NCBI GenBank assembly: GCA_016215215.1 | Contig: JACRKW010000074.1 | Coordinates: 1 to 41,769 of the forward strand | DNA length: 41,769 bases | Direction of reading: 5' to 3' | Source: Acidobacteriota bacterium | GTDB taxonomy: Bacteria; Acidobacteriota; Terriglobia; Bryobacterales; Bryobacteraceae | Shown: piece after piece, positions 1-7,729 of the stretch | Layout: every line of letters begins with the position of its first letter | Numbering within the stretch: position 1 is the first letter of the stretch | Program-made: the position numbers and the translations under genes | The notes under the pieces: model-generated | The model's input: the letters and a program-made list of their open reading frames with translations, nothing else | Told to the model about the DNA's origin: nothing | Databases searched by the model: none

Positions 1-2
1 GG

Positions 3-77
3 CCGGAGGAGGCCGTTCAGAAGGTCGATGCGGCCCTGAAGCCCGCACTTGAAAAGCAGTGCCGCGTCGTCGGGTGA
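3..77 (+). CDS. C-terminal end of an unidentified protein (5' truncated by window)
   Basis: Reading frame 3 is open from the window edge to a TGA at 75-77 and encodes the last 24 residues of a protein, beginning PEEAVQKVDAALKPALEKQC. The alternation of acidic, basic and alanine residues looks like a real amphipathic C-terminal helix, and the other two plus frames close earlier. Too little is present to name a family. Nothing else gene-like lies between this stop and the tRNA; the gap holds only the hairpin at 142-162. Confidence 0.55.
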   Translation, partial: PEEAVQKVDAALKPALEKQCRVVG

Positions 78-141
78 CGTTTGCTGCTGCCGAGCCCCTT
101 TACGCACCCAGGAGTACCGTTTGCAGTCCGTTTGCAACTCG

Positions 142-162
142 TGGGTTCTGACGCAGAACCCA
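142..162. terminator. Perfect hairpin between the truncated gene and tRNA-Ser
   Basis: A nine-base stem (TGGGTTCTG, 142-150, pairing with 154-162) encloses a three-base loop ACG. It lies between the end of the plus-strand gene and the 3' end of the minus-strand tRNA, so it could stop transcription from both sides. Neither strand has a run of T after the stem, so a classical intrinsic terminator is not shown; an RNA-processing or protective hairpin is an alternative. Confidence 0.4.
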
Positions 163-203
163 TCCAGTGTGCGTGGGTCGATTTCGTCTGTAAGTAATTG
201 GAC

Positions 204-297
<94 letters not shown>

Positions 298-338
298 GCG
301 AAGTGTGTGTGGTGGGTCAATTCGATGTTAGCACAGGG

Positions 339-2744
339 TCAAAGGGCTTTGAGGACGATGACGGTGATGTCGTCGTGCTGATCCGCTCCGGCGGCGAAGG
401 CATCGACATCTGCGATGACGCGGGCGATGATTTCGGAGGGGGGAAGGGAAGAGCAGGCGCGGACGGCGGCGAGCCAGCGGGCGTCGCCGAACTCCTCGCC
501 GGCGTGGTTCATGGCTTCCAGGACGCCGTCGGTGCAGACAGCGAGAAGGTCACCGGGCTGAAGCGTGAGTTCAGCGGAGGGATAGACGGCGTGGGGGACC
601 AGGCCTAAGGCGAGGCCGCGCGCGGCGGGGATTTCCACCTCGCCCCCGTGGCGGAGCAGGACCGCGCCGGCGTGGCCGGCGGAGGAGTGGCGGAGGGTAC
701 GGGCGGCGGGGTCCCACTGGCAGCAAAAGAGGGTGGCGAAGCGGTTGCGGGGCGTGGAGTCGAAGACGAGGCGGTTGAGGCGGGACATGAGGTCGCCGAG
801 GCCGGCTACGCCGCCGGCGCAGAGGCCGCGGAGGGAGGCCTGGAGTCCGGCCATGAGGAGGGCAGCGGGGACGCCTTTGCCGCAGATGTCGCCGATGACG
901 GCGGTGAGGTGGGAGGCAGGGGTGAGGAAGAAATCAAAGTAGTCGCCGCCGATGGACTGGGCCGGGCGGCAGTGGCCGGCGCACTCCAGGCCAGGGACGG
1001 GGGGAGGCCGGCGGGGGAGGAGGCGTTCCTGAACCTCCCGGGCGATTTCCAGTTCACGGTGGATGCGTTCGCGGCGGGCGGCCTCGGCGGCCACTTCGCG
1101 GGTGAGGCGGGAGTTTTCGAGGGCGAGGGCGGTCTGGGTGGCGACGGTTTCGAGCAGGCGGCGGTCGCTGCGTGAGTAGGGCTCCTCGTTCCGCTTGGGG
1201 CCGAGGACGAGGTGGCCGTGGGCGTCGGCGCCGGCGGAGAGGGGGATGGCGAGTTCCCAGCCGTCGCCGGCGCCGTTGGAAGTGATCTCGACGCGCTCGA
1301 CGTGCAGGGCGGCGGAGACGCGGCTGCAGACGCGGAGCTTGAGTTCTTCGGCGTCGGCGATGCTGCGCACTTCGTCGCTGAGGGCGGCGAGCACCTGTTC
1401 GGCCTCCACCTGCTCGCGGAAGAAGCGGCGGTCCACCCAGGCGCGGGCCTTGCCGGCGCCGCGTTGCACGACGATGGCGGCCAGCATGGAGTAGGCGATG
1501 AGTTGAAGCTGGCGAGCCGGTCTCATGCCGACGCTTTTGAACTCCTGGTAGACCACCCACATGACCAGCAACATGACGAGCGCCGTGAGGACGCGCACGC
1601 CTTTCTGGGCGAGGGCGTACTGGAGGCCCTGGCGGAGCACGACGCGCACATCGAGGGCCTTCTGGACGACGATGACGTAGCCGAGCGTGGCCGGGAAGAC
1701 GAACATGAGGAGCATCAGGACGAGGATGAGCGGACCGGGGAGGGAATTGAGGTCCGTGCCTCGGATGCGGGTATAGACGGCGGCGAAGAACATGGGGGCC
1801 AGGCTGAGATTGGCGCCCCACCATAGGAGCTTGAGGCGCCTTCTGGCGTCGGCGGCGGGCTCCTTGGCGGCTTTATAGGGGATATTGGCGAAGAAGACCG
1901 CGATGCCGCAGAGAAGGAGGATGAAGAAGACCGGGGAGGCGAGAAGGAGGATGAAGAAGACCGGGGAGGCGAAGCGGAGCGCGCGGTTGACGAGATCGGG
2001 GGTCTGGCCACCGGCGGCTTCGATGGACTCGAAGATTGCCACGGTGAGGCTGAAGGCGAGTAAGGGCAGCCCGACCGCCCATTGGGTCCAGCGAAGGATG
2101 CGGACAGGCGAGCGCGGGTCAGGGAAGTAGAGGCCGAAGAGCAGCATCCACAGCGCCCAGGTGGTATTGGCGATGAAAGCATAGAAGACGCCGGAACTGC
2201 GCCAAGGCTGATCCCATTCCAGGGGGATGTTGCCGACGCCGGTGGCCAGGTGGCCGAAGCTGATCATGAGGCCAAGGACGAGCCAGGCGGCGAGGTCGCG
2301 CGGGCGGACGAGGACGACGAAGAAGCCGAGGGCGAGGCAGACGACGCGTGTGAGGAAGTCGACGAAGATGGCGATGATCCAGTCGCGCCAACCGGACATG
2401 GGTCCGGCGGCGGGCTTGAGCTGGATTTCGGCGGAGAGGGTCTGCCCGCCGCGGAGGTACTGGACGGGAAGGTGCTGGCCGGCTGCGGCGGAGCGGAGGG
2501 AGGCCTTGAACTCGCCGCCGTGACGGAGCGGGCGGCCGGCGACGGTGAGGACCCGGTCGCCAGGCTGGAGGCCGGCGGCCGTGGCCTCATCCTGAAGCGC
2601 GGAGATGACGGTGGTGTGAGAGGGGATGGTGAAGGGCAGGCGGGGGGCGTCGCGGTAGAAGCGGATGGCTCCCCAGGTGTGGGCGATTTCGTAACTGCCG
2701 GCCAGAAGCAGGAGAAGGCCAGCGAGCAGGCGCAGGTAGCGCAT
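339..2744 (-). CDS. Membrane PP2C-type phosphatase (SpoIIE/RsbU family) with PDZ-like and GAF domains
   Basis: An 801-residue signalling phosphatase, likely a partner-switch (anti-anti-sigma) regulator at the inner membrane. The N-terminal helix (5-16) is followed by a PDZ-like region (about 48-105, with PGDRVLTVAGRPL), then several hydrophobic helices between about 123 and 425, a GAF-like domain (about 445-545), a coiled linker (545-575) and the SpoIIE domain. Metal-binding motifs GGDYFD (599-604) and GDICGKG (618-624) are present, as are the later CTDGVLEAMN and DQHDDITV motifs, so the enzyme should be active. The start MRYLRL is chosen because it begins the hydrophobic segment; the frame stays open further upstream only as antisense to ribBA. 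A TAATCT box sits 7 nt before the ATG. A 10-residue duplication lies in one helix (259-278). Confidence 0.93.
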   Translation of the reverse strand: MRYLRLLAGLLLLLAGSYEIAHTWGAIRFYRDAPRLPFTIPSHTTVISALQDEATAAGLQPGDRVLTVAGRPLRHGGEFKASLRSAAAGQHLPVQYLRGGQTLSAEIQLKPAAGPMSGWRDWIIAIFVDFLTRVVCLALGFFVVLVRPRDLAAWLVLGLMISFGHLATGVGNIPLEWDQPWRSSGVFYAFIANTTWALWMLLFGLYFPDPRSPVRILRWTQWAVGLPLLAFSLTVAIFESIEAAGGQTPDLVNRALRFASPVFFILLLASPVFFILLLCGIAVFFANIPYKAAKEPAADARRRLKLLWWGANLSLAPMFFAAVYTRIRGTDLNSLPGPLILVLMLLMFVFPATLGYVIVVQKALDVRVVLRQGLQYALAQKGVRVLTALVMLLVMWVVYQEFKSVGMRPARQLQLIAYSMLAAIVVQRGAGKARAWVDRRFFREQVEAEQVLAALSDEVRSIADAEELKLRVCSRVSAALHVERVEITSNGAGDGWELAIPLSAGADAHGHLVLGPKRNEEPYSRSDRRLLETVATQTALALENSRLTREVAAEAARRERIHRELEIAREVQERLLPRRPPPVPGLECAGHCRPAQSIGGDYFDFFLTPASHLTAVIGDICGKGVPAALLMAGLQASLRGLCAGGVAGLGDLMSRLNRLVFDSTPRNRFATLFCCQWDPAARTLRHSSAGHAGAVLLRHGGEVEIPAARGLALGLVPHAVYPSAELTLQPGDLLAVCTDGVLEAMNHAGEEFGDARWLAAVRACSSLPPSEIIARVIADVDAFAAGADQHDDITVIVLKAL
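1911..1970 (-). repeat. Perfect 30-bp tandem duplication inside the phosphatase gene
   Basis: Two identical 30-bp units (1911-1940 and 1941-1970) lie head to tail. On the minus strand they encode ASPVFFILLL twice (residues 259-268 and 269-278), keeping frame and lengthening one hydrophobic segment. The perfect identity suggests a recent slippage or unequal-crossover event, or a local assembly artefact. Confidence 0.95.
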
Positions 2745-2751
2745 CAGGTCT

Positions 2752-2757
2752 AGATTA
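2752..2757 (-). promoter_or_regulatory. Candidate -10 box (TAATCT) for the phosphatase gene
   Basis: On the minus strand TAATCT ends 7 nt before the ATG at 2744, and no Shine-Dalgarno sequence is visible. The geometry would place transcription start at or next to the start codon. No good -35 is seen. This is one of several similarly spaced boxes in the window. Confidence 0.35.
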
Positions 2758-2807
2758 CCGCCTATGGGTGGCAGGGGGCGGATACCGGCATAATAAGAGA
2801 AGTACAT

Positions 2808-3908
2808 ATGAGCTTTGCCACTATTCCGGAAGCCCTCGACGCCTTCCGTGCCGGCCGCATGCTGGTGGTTGTCGACGATGAGGACAGAGAGAACGAAGGC
2901 GATCTGACGCTGGCGGCGGAGTTCGCCACGCCGGAGGCGATCAACTTCATGGCGCTGCACGGGCGCGGGCTGGTGTGCCTGGCGCTGGCTCCGGAGGTCT
3001 GCGACCGGCTGAACCTGCCGCTGATGTCGCAGCGGAACACGTCGCAGTTCGGGACGGCGTTCTGCGAGGCGGTGGACGCGACCGAGGGGGTGACGACGGG
3101 CATTTCGGCGGCCGACCGGGCGCGGACGATTCAGGTGGCGATTGATCCAGGCTCGCACCCGGCCGACTTGGCGCGGCCGGGACACGTGTTTCCGTTGCGG
3201 GCACGGGAGGGCGGGGTGCTGATCCGGTCCGGCCAGACCGAGGCGGCGGTCGACCTGGCGAGACTTGCGGGACTGCGGCCGGGCGGCGTGATCTGCGAGA
3301 TCATGAACGACGACGGCACCATGGCGCGGGTGCCGCAACTGGTGGAGTTCTGCAAGCGGCACGACCTGTTGCTGATCTCGGTGGCGGACCTGATCCGCTA
3401 CCGGCTGGAGAACGAGCACATTGTGCGGCGCGCGGCCGAGGGGTCCATCACGATGGACCTGGGGACGTTCCGCACGATCTCATACGCGTCCTCGATCGAT
3501 CCGGAGACGCACCTGGCGCTGATCTACGGCAATCCGGAGAAGGCGGGCTCGGCGCTGGTGCGGATGCATTCGCGGTGCACCTACGGGGACGTGTTCCACT
3601 CGACGGAGTGCGAGTGCCACCGGATTCTGCGGGCGGCGCTGGAGCATATTGTCGCCGAGGGGGCGGGGGTGCTGGTGTACCTGCACCAGACGGGATCGGG
3701 GATCAGGCAGATCGCACTATTCGTCGCCGGCGGGGCAGCGGCTGCTGCAGCACGAGACGGGGTTGGGGGCGCAGATCCTGTCGGACCTGGGGCTGCACCG
3801 GATTCGGCTCCTGACCAACCACAGGCGGAAGGTGGTGGGGTTGGAGGGGTTCAACATCGAGATCGTGGACCAGCTTCCGCTGTAGGGGCGGGCGGTCTGG
3901 TAGACTGA
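2808..3908 (+). CDS. ribBA: RibBA: intact DHBP synthase domain, disrupted GTP cyclohydrolase II domain
   Basis: The N-terminal half (1-200) is a complete 3,4-dihydroxy-2-butanone-4-phosphate synthase of riboflavin synthesis, with RENEGDL (27-33), the STGIS-like TTGIS region and the EIMNDDG motif. The second half starts as GTP cyclohydrolase II with the zinc cysteines C257, C268 and C270, but homology stops near residue 298 (about 3701). The expected C-terminus (QRLLQHETGLGAQILSDLGL onward) continues in the next frame and ends at a TAG at 3883-3885. Roughly 20 residues of the usual linker also appear to be missing, so this is a small out-of-frame deletion, not a single base error. As sequenced the protein ends in an unrelated tail at 3908. 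The DHBP synthase activity could survive. The upstream gap is only 63 bp, too short for an FMN riboswitch. Confidence 0.88.
   Translation: MSFATIPEALDAFRAGRMLVVVDDEDRENEGDLTLAAEFATPEAINFMALHGRGLVCLALAPEVCDRLNLPLMSQRNTSQFGTAFCEAVDATEGVTTGISAADRARTIQVAIDPGSHPADLARPGHVFPLRAREGGVLIRSGQTEAAVDLARLAGLRPGGVICEIMNDDGTMARVPQLVEFCKRHDLLLISVADLIRYRLENEHIVRRAAEGSITMDLGTFRTISYASSIDPETHLALIYGNPEKAGSALVRMHSRCTYGDVFHSTECECHRILRAALEHIVAEGAGVLVYLHQTGSGIRQIALFVAGGAAAAAARDGVGGADPVGPGAAPDSAPDQPQAEGGGVGGVQHRDRGPASAVGAGGLVD
3699..3715 (+). other. ribBA: Frameshift/deletion point in ribBA
   Basis: Upstream sequence reads as ...YLHQTGSGI in frame 3 (relative to 2808), while downstream family homology (RSHYSSPAGQRLLQHE) is in the adjacent frame. 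A short direct repeat, GGGATC twice, lies at the breakpoint and could have mediated the loss. Confidence 0.7.
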
Positions 3909-3927
3909 AAGTTCGAATTCACGCCGG

Positions 3928-3937
3928 AAGGAGGTGA
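3928..3937 (+). promoter_or_regulatory. Near-perfect Shine-Dalgarno of rpsU
   Basis: AAGGAGGTGA matches the 16S rRNA 3' tail over ten bases and lies 6 nt before the rpsU ATG, which fixes that start and implies very strong initiation. Confidence 0.85.
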
Positions 3938-3943
3938 GTAGGA

Positions 3944-4141
3944 ATGGCAGAAGTATACATTCAGGACGGTGAGACTCTTGAATCCGCATTACGCCGCTTC
4001 AAGCGGAAAGTGCAGCAGGAGGACATCATCAAGGAGATCAAGAAACACTCCTACTACATGAAGCCCGGCGAAAAGAAGCGCGTGAAGGCGGCATTGGCGC
4101 GGAAGCGCAATCGCAAGAAGCGGCCGAGGGACGTGGAGTAG
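3944..4141 (+). CDS. rpsU: 30S ribosomal protein S21
   Basis: A 65-residue basic protein, MAEVYIQDGETLESALRRFK at the start, with the S21 core FKRKVQQEDIIKEIKKHSYY and a lysine/arginine-rich tail. The length matches the family. S21 is a small-subunit protein near the anti-Shine-Dalgarno end of 16S rRNA and takes part in initiation. The gene is monocistronic here: it has its own very strong ribosome-binding site and is followed by an intrinsic terminator. Confidence 0.98.
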   Translation: MAEVYIQDGETLESALRRFKRKVQQEDIIKEIKKHSYYMKPGEKKRVKAALARKRNRKKRPRDVE

Positions 4142-4167
4142 GGGCTCGATCGAGTTTGATGCGGGAC

Positions 4168-4194
4168 AGGCCACCTTTCGGGGTGGCCTGTTTT
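4168..4194 (+). terminator. Intrinsic terminator of rpsU
   Basis: An eight-base stem AGGCCACC (4168-4175) pairs with GGTGGCCT (4182-4189) around a six-base loop, followed by GTTTT. It starts 27 nt after the rpsU stop codon and is the clearest rho-independent terminator in the window. Confidence 0.85.
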
Positions 4195-4226
4195 GCGTTT
4201 GCCCCAAGGCTTTACCATGGAGGCGT

Positions 4227-5135
4227 ATGCCGCCGTTTCTTGCCGCGCTGAAGTGGGACCGGATCGACGAGTGGTTGGTGATGAGCCTGAAGGCGTCGGT
4301 GTACCTGGCGGGGGCGGCGCTGCTGACGTTCCTGCTGGGGAAGTTGTTCCGGCGGATCCGGCGGCTCTCGGCGGAGCTGATCCGGGAACGGGGCGGGGCG
4401 GACGCGGAGATCGAGAAGCAGACCGACACGATAGCCAGCATCTCGCGGCGGGTATTGTTTTCGCTGATCTGGACGCTGGCGATGGTGCTAGCGCTGCGCG
4501 AGTTCAAGTTCGACGTGGGGCCGCTGCTGGCGGGCGCCGGGGTGGCCGGTTTGGCGGTGGGCTTCGCGGCGCAGAGCGTGCTGAAGGACTGGATCAACGG
4601 GCTGTTCCTGCTGACCGAGGGCCAGATCCGGATCGGCGACGTGATCAAGATCGGCGACCTGACGGGGACGGTGGAGCAGCTCTCTCTGCGGACCACGGTG
4701 TTGCGGGGCTACGACGGGAATGTGCATGTGGTCGCCAACGGATCGGTGCAGAACTTCTCGAACCTGACGCTGGGCCACTCCTATGCCGTGTTTGAGATGG
4801 CGGCTGATTATGGGGAAGATCCGGAGCTGCTGTTGGGCGCATTGCGAGAGGCGGGCGACGAGTTGCGTGCGGACGCGGAGTTCGGACCTCTGGTGCTGGA
4901 GGAGATGGAGGTGGCGGGCGTGGACCGCTTCACCGAGCAGGGGGTGGTGGTGAAGGCGCGCATGCGCACGCGGCCGAGCCAGCAGTGGAGGGTGGCGCGC
5001 GAGGTGAACCGCCGGGTGCGGTTGAAGTGCGCCGAACGAGGGATCACAATCGCCACCGCGCAGCGCGCGGTGCAGATCTTCGAGAAAGGGTTTGGCCATG
5101 ATTCCCATCCAGCGCAACCAACTAGCCGGCCTTGA
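4227..5135 (+). CDS. MscS-family mechanosensitive ion channel
   Basis: A 302-residue inner-membrane channel that would open under membrane tension during osmotic downshock. Three hydrophobic segments (about 17-40, 68-88, 93-115) precede the conserved pore-helix region GLAVGFAAQSVLKDWINGLF and the beta-domain motif IRIGDVIKIGDLTGTVE, followed by the soluble alpha/beta C-terminal domain. GGAGG at 4219-4223 precedes the ATG. Its 3' end overlaps the next gene by about 38 bp, which implies translational coupling. The last residues (HDSHPAQPTSRP) lie in that overlap and are unlikely to be conserved. Confidence 0.93.
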   Translation: MPPFLAALKWDRIDEWLVMSLKASVYLAGAALLTFLLGKLFRRIRRLSAELIRERGGADAEIEKQTDTIASISRRVLFSLIWTLAMVLALREFKFDVGPLLAGAGVAGLAVGFAAQSVLKDWINGLFLLTEGQIRIGDVIKIGDLTGTVEQLSLRTTVLRGYDGNVHVVANGSVQNFSNLTLGHSYAVFEMAADYGEDPELLLGALREAGDELRADAEFGPLVLEEMEVAGVDRFTEQGVVVKARMRTRPSQQWRVAREVNRRVRLKCAERGITIATAQRAVQIFEKGFGHDSHPAQPTSRP

Positions 5136-5628
5136 GTGGCGGCAACCAGGGGCATTCTCGCGGACGTACGAGCTGCGAGCGGGCGATTCGCTGTTGGCCC
5201 GATTGGAGTTCAAGAAGACGTTCGGCACACTGGCAGAAGCCGAGACGGCGCAGGGGAAATGGAGCTTCAAGCGCACGGGGTTCCTGTCACCACTGGTTTC
5301 GGCGCGCGTGCTGGGCGAGGAGGCCGATATCGCCATCTACAAGCCGAGTTTCTCTGGCCAAAAGGGCGCCCTGCGGCTGGCCGGCGGAGAGACTTTGGCA
5401 CTGCATACGATGGGCTTCTGGGGCTCGGAGTGGGCGCTGACGGCCGCGGGCGGAGAGCAGTTGCTGCGATTCCACAACAAGGGGCTGGTGCATCACGGCG
5501 CCGACATCGATGTGGGTGAGGCGGCTCGCAACCGCGAGGATCTGGAACTGTTGCTGACGATGGCGTGGTACATCCTGGTGCTTCACATGGCGGATTCCAA
5601 CGCCATGATATGCATGGTGGGTTCTTGA
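5098..5628 (+). CDS. Conserved hypothetical protein, beta-rich
   Basis: A 176-residue protein without a signal peptide. It alternates short hydrophobic and charged stretches (WSFKRTGFLSPLVSARVLGE, KPSFSGQKGALRLAGGETLA), as in an all-beta fold, and ends in a hydrophobic segment LLLTMAWYILVLHMADSNAM. The pattern is reminiscent of tubby-like/scramblase-type barrels, but no motif proves this. The ATG at 5098 is preferred to the TTG at 5092 because AGAAAGGG sits 7-8 nt before it. It overlaps the MscS gene upstream and the glycosyltransferase downstream, so all three are probably co-translated. Confidence 0.75.
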   Translation: MIPIQRNQLAGLEWRQPGAFSRTYELRAGDSLLARLEFKKTFGTLAEAETAQGKWSFKRTGFLSPLVSARVLGEEADIAIYKPSFSGQKGALRLAGGETLALHTMGFWGSEWALTAAGGEQLLRFHNKGLVHHGADIDVGEAARNREDLELLLTMAWYILVLHMADSNAMICMVGS

Positions 5629-6860
5629 GCCCGCGGCGGATTCTGTATCTGGCCGCTCACGGGGGTTTCGCCGGGCAGGGCATCCCGTTGGGCGGCGGGG
5701 CGGCGGTGTCGGAGATGCTGCTGGCGGAGTGGTCGCGTTGCGGAGTGGATGTGGAGATGGTGGCGCCTTCGGTACTGGGCGGCACGGCACCGGGCGGGCG
5801 GGAACTGGTGGAGTACAACGAGCGGCAGTATGCGGCATTCTGCGACGCGTTCCGGGAGGCGTCGACGGCGGAAGCGCTGCGGCACGATCCGGCCACAACA
5901 TCGATCCTGGTGAACGATATCAGCGAGGGACCCGACTTTGCGAGGCTGCGGGCGGCGGGATTCCGTGTGGTGACGGTTTATCACGTGGACGTGGTGGCCT
6001 ACATCGCGGCGATCTACTTACGCGGGGTGGCGGGCCCGGCGGCGCTGGCGCGGCTGTGGGAGAGGTTGCGGGCGCTGGGGGCGGGACGCATCGCACCGCG
6101 GATTCTCAGGCTGATTTTCGAGCAGCAGCGGGCGAGCCTGGCGCACTCGGACGCGGTGGTTGTGCCGTCGGCGGCGATGAAGGAGATTCTGCTGGCCGGT
6201 TACGCGGACACGCCGGCGGAGAGGATTCACGTTGTGCCGTGGGGAGCGCCGCCGGAGGCGGCGGCGGATCCGGCGATCGACCTGCGGCGCGAGTATGGTG
6301 TCCCGGGCGAGGCGCGGGTGCTGCTGTGCCTGAGCCGGATTTCGCCGGAGAAGGGGCAGGATGCACTGCTGGAGTCGCTGCTGGATTGGGAGGGGTCGGG
6401 CAGGATGCCGGCTCGGCCGGTGTGGCTCTTCATCTGCGGCGAAGCGGCGTTCATGCACGGCCGCCGGCACATGGAGAGATTGCGGGCGCTGGCATCGCGG
6501 TTGAAGCGCGTCAGGGTGGTGTTTCCGGGATACGTGGCAGGCGCACGGAAGCGGGCCTTTTTCGAGATGGCGGACCTGTATGTATTTCCGTCGCGGCACG
6601 AGAGCTATGGACTGACGCTGATGGAGGCTCTGCAGGCGGGGCTGCCGGCGGTTTGCGCGGAGAGCGCCGGCTCGCGGGAGATCATGGCGCCGGAGTTTGG
6701 TGTGACTGTGCCGGCGGGCAGACCGCTTTGGCCGGCGATCGCCGGACTGCTTGAGGATGACGGCCGGAGGGTGGCGATGGGACGGGCGGCAGGCGAGTTC
6801 GCGCGGGCGCGGCCTTTCGCGGCAAGCGCGGCGCGGCTGGCGGAGTTGTTGCTGGGTTAG
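5610..6860 (+). CDS. Glycosyltransferase family 4 (GT-B fold)
   Basis: About 416 residues. It begins with the GT4 pattern ILYLAAHGGFAGQGIPLGGG, where a glycine-rich loop binds the acceptor side, and contains HSDAVVVPSAAMKEILL and the nucleotide-sugar half LLCLSRISPEKGQDALLESL. The E-x7-E motif is present as ESYGLTLME in FPSRHESYGLTLMEALQAGL. It would transfer a sugar from a nucleotide donor to a cell-surface glycan or lipid; the substrate cannot be told. The start is uncertain: ATG 5610 overlaps the preceding gene by 19 bp, while TTG 5625 would give a 4-bp overlap. Its stop codon overlaps that of cheB on the other strand. Confidence 0.9.
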   Translation: MHGGFLSPRRILYLAAHGGFAGQGIPLGGGAAVSEMLLAEWSRCGVDVEMVAPSVLGGTAPGGRELVEYNERQYAAFCDAFREASTAEALRHDPATTSILVNDISEGPDFARLRAAGFRVVTVYHVDVVAYIAAIYLRGVAGPAALARLWERLRALGAGRIAPRILRLIFEQQRASLAHSDAVVVPSAAMKEILLAGYADTPAERIHVVPWGAPPEAAADPAIDLRREYGVPGEARVLLCLSRISPEKGQDALLESLLDWEGSGRMPARPVWLFICGEAAFMHGRRHMERLRALASRLKRVRVVFPGYVAGARKRAFFEMADLYVFPSRHESYGLTLMEALQAGLPAVCAESAGSREIMAPEFGVTVPAGRPLWPAIAGLLEDDGRRVAMGRAAGEFARARPFAASAARLAELLLG

Positions 6861-7729
6861 CGGGCGGCGTCGAAGAGCGCGGCGGCGACGCGGTCCAGCG
6901 GGGCGACAACCTGCGCGGCGCCGAGGCGAATGGCCTCGCGGGGCATACCGAAGACAACGGAGGAGTCCTCATCCTGGGCGACGGTGCGGGCACCGGCGCG
7001 CAGCATGGCCAGCATACCCTCGGCTCCGTCGCTGCCCATGCCGGTGAGCAGGGCAGCGGAGGCGCAGGAGCCGGCGGCCTGGGCGACGGAATGGAACAGG
7101 ACGTCGACCGAGGGGCGCTTGTAGCAGACCTTGGGGCCGTCGGGGATGTGCTGGGTGATGACGATGGGCGGGACATCGCCGGAGAGCGACTTCAGGACCT
7201 TCTCGATGGCCTGGGTGCCGCCGGTGGATGCGCCGATGGCGACGATGCGCTTGGGCGGGATGGAGCCGGCCTGGAGCTTAACAGGCGGGGCGGCGGCGGG
7301 CGCCTGCGGATGCGGGCGGGCCGGGCGGGAGCGGGCCGCGGCGCGGATGCGGCGGGGGAGGTCCTCGCGCAGGTCGCCGACCGAGTACGGGCCGCCGGGC
7401 TTGGCGAGCACATCGACGGCTCCGCGGCTGAGGGCCTCCATGGCTTTTCCGGTGGAGCTTTGGGTGAGGGAACTGATGACGATGACCGGGAGAGGGTGGT
7501 GCACCATCAGCTTGTCGAGGAAGGTGAGGCCGTCCATGCGGGGCATTTCGATGTCGAGGGTGAGGACATCTGGGGCGAGGGAGAGGATCTTGTCCCGGGC
7601 GACGAAGGGATCGGGTGCGGTGCCGACGACGTCGAGGTCGGGCTGCGAGTTCAGGATATCGCTCAGGACTTTGCGAACGATGGCCGAGTCGTCGACGACG
7701 AGGACGCGGGTTTTGGCGGGGGCAGGCAT
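6857..7729 (-). CDS. cheB: CheB chemoreceptor methylesterase with an internal deletion
   Basis: A 290-residue response regulator/methylesterase that would remove methyl groups from chemoreceptors. The receiver domain is intact (D13, D14, phospho-acceptor D59, K110). After a proline/alanine linker (130-155) the esterase domain keeps all three catalytic residues: S168 in GASTGG, H194 in TQHIP and D234 in TGMGSDGAEG. However, the text jumps directly from HIPDG (194-198) to PKVCYKRPSVDVLF; CheB proteins normally carry about 45-50 residues between these blocks. The reading frame is kept. The first codon overlaps the stop of the cheX-like gene (TAATG), so it is the last gene of the chemosensory operon. 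Confidence 0.92.
   Translation of the reverse strand: MPAPAKTRVLVVDDSAIVRKVLSDILNSQPDLDVVGTAPDPFVARDKILSLAPDVLTLDIEMPRMDGLTFLDKLMVHHPLPVIVISSLTQSSTGKAMEALSRGAVDVLAKPGGPYSVGDLREDLPRRIRAAARSRPARPHPQAPAAAPPVKLQAGSIPPKRIVAIGASTGGTQAIEKVLKSLSGDVPPIVITQHIPDGPKVCYKRPSVDVLFHSVAQAAGSCASAALLTGMGSDGAEGMLAMLRAGARTVAQDEDSSVVFGMPREAIRLGAAQVVAPLDRVAAALFDAAR

Noticed and set aside
648-1826. Long plus-strand open frames opposite the phosphatase gene, rich in Gly, Ala and Glu
   Set aside because: They are antisense shadows produced by codon bias in GC-rich DNA; they have no start signals and low-complexity content, while the minus strand has a full domain set.
2745-2807. FMN riboswitch before ribBA
   Set aside because: The gap is only 63 bp and contains none of the conserved RFN element segments.
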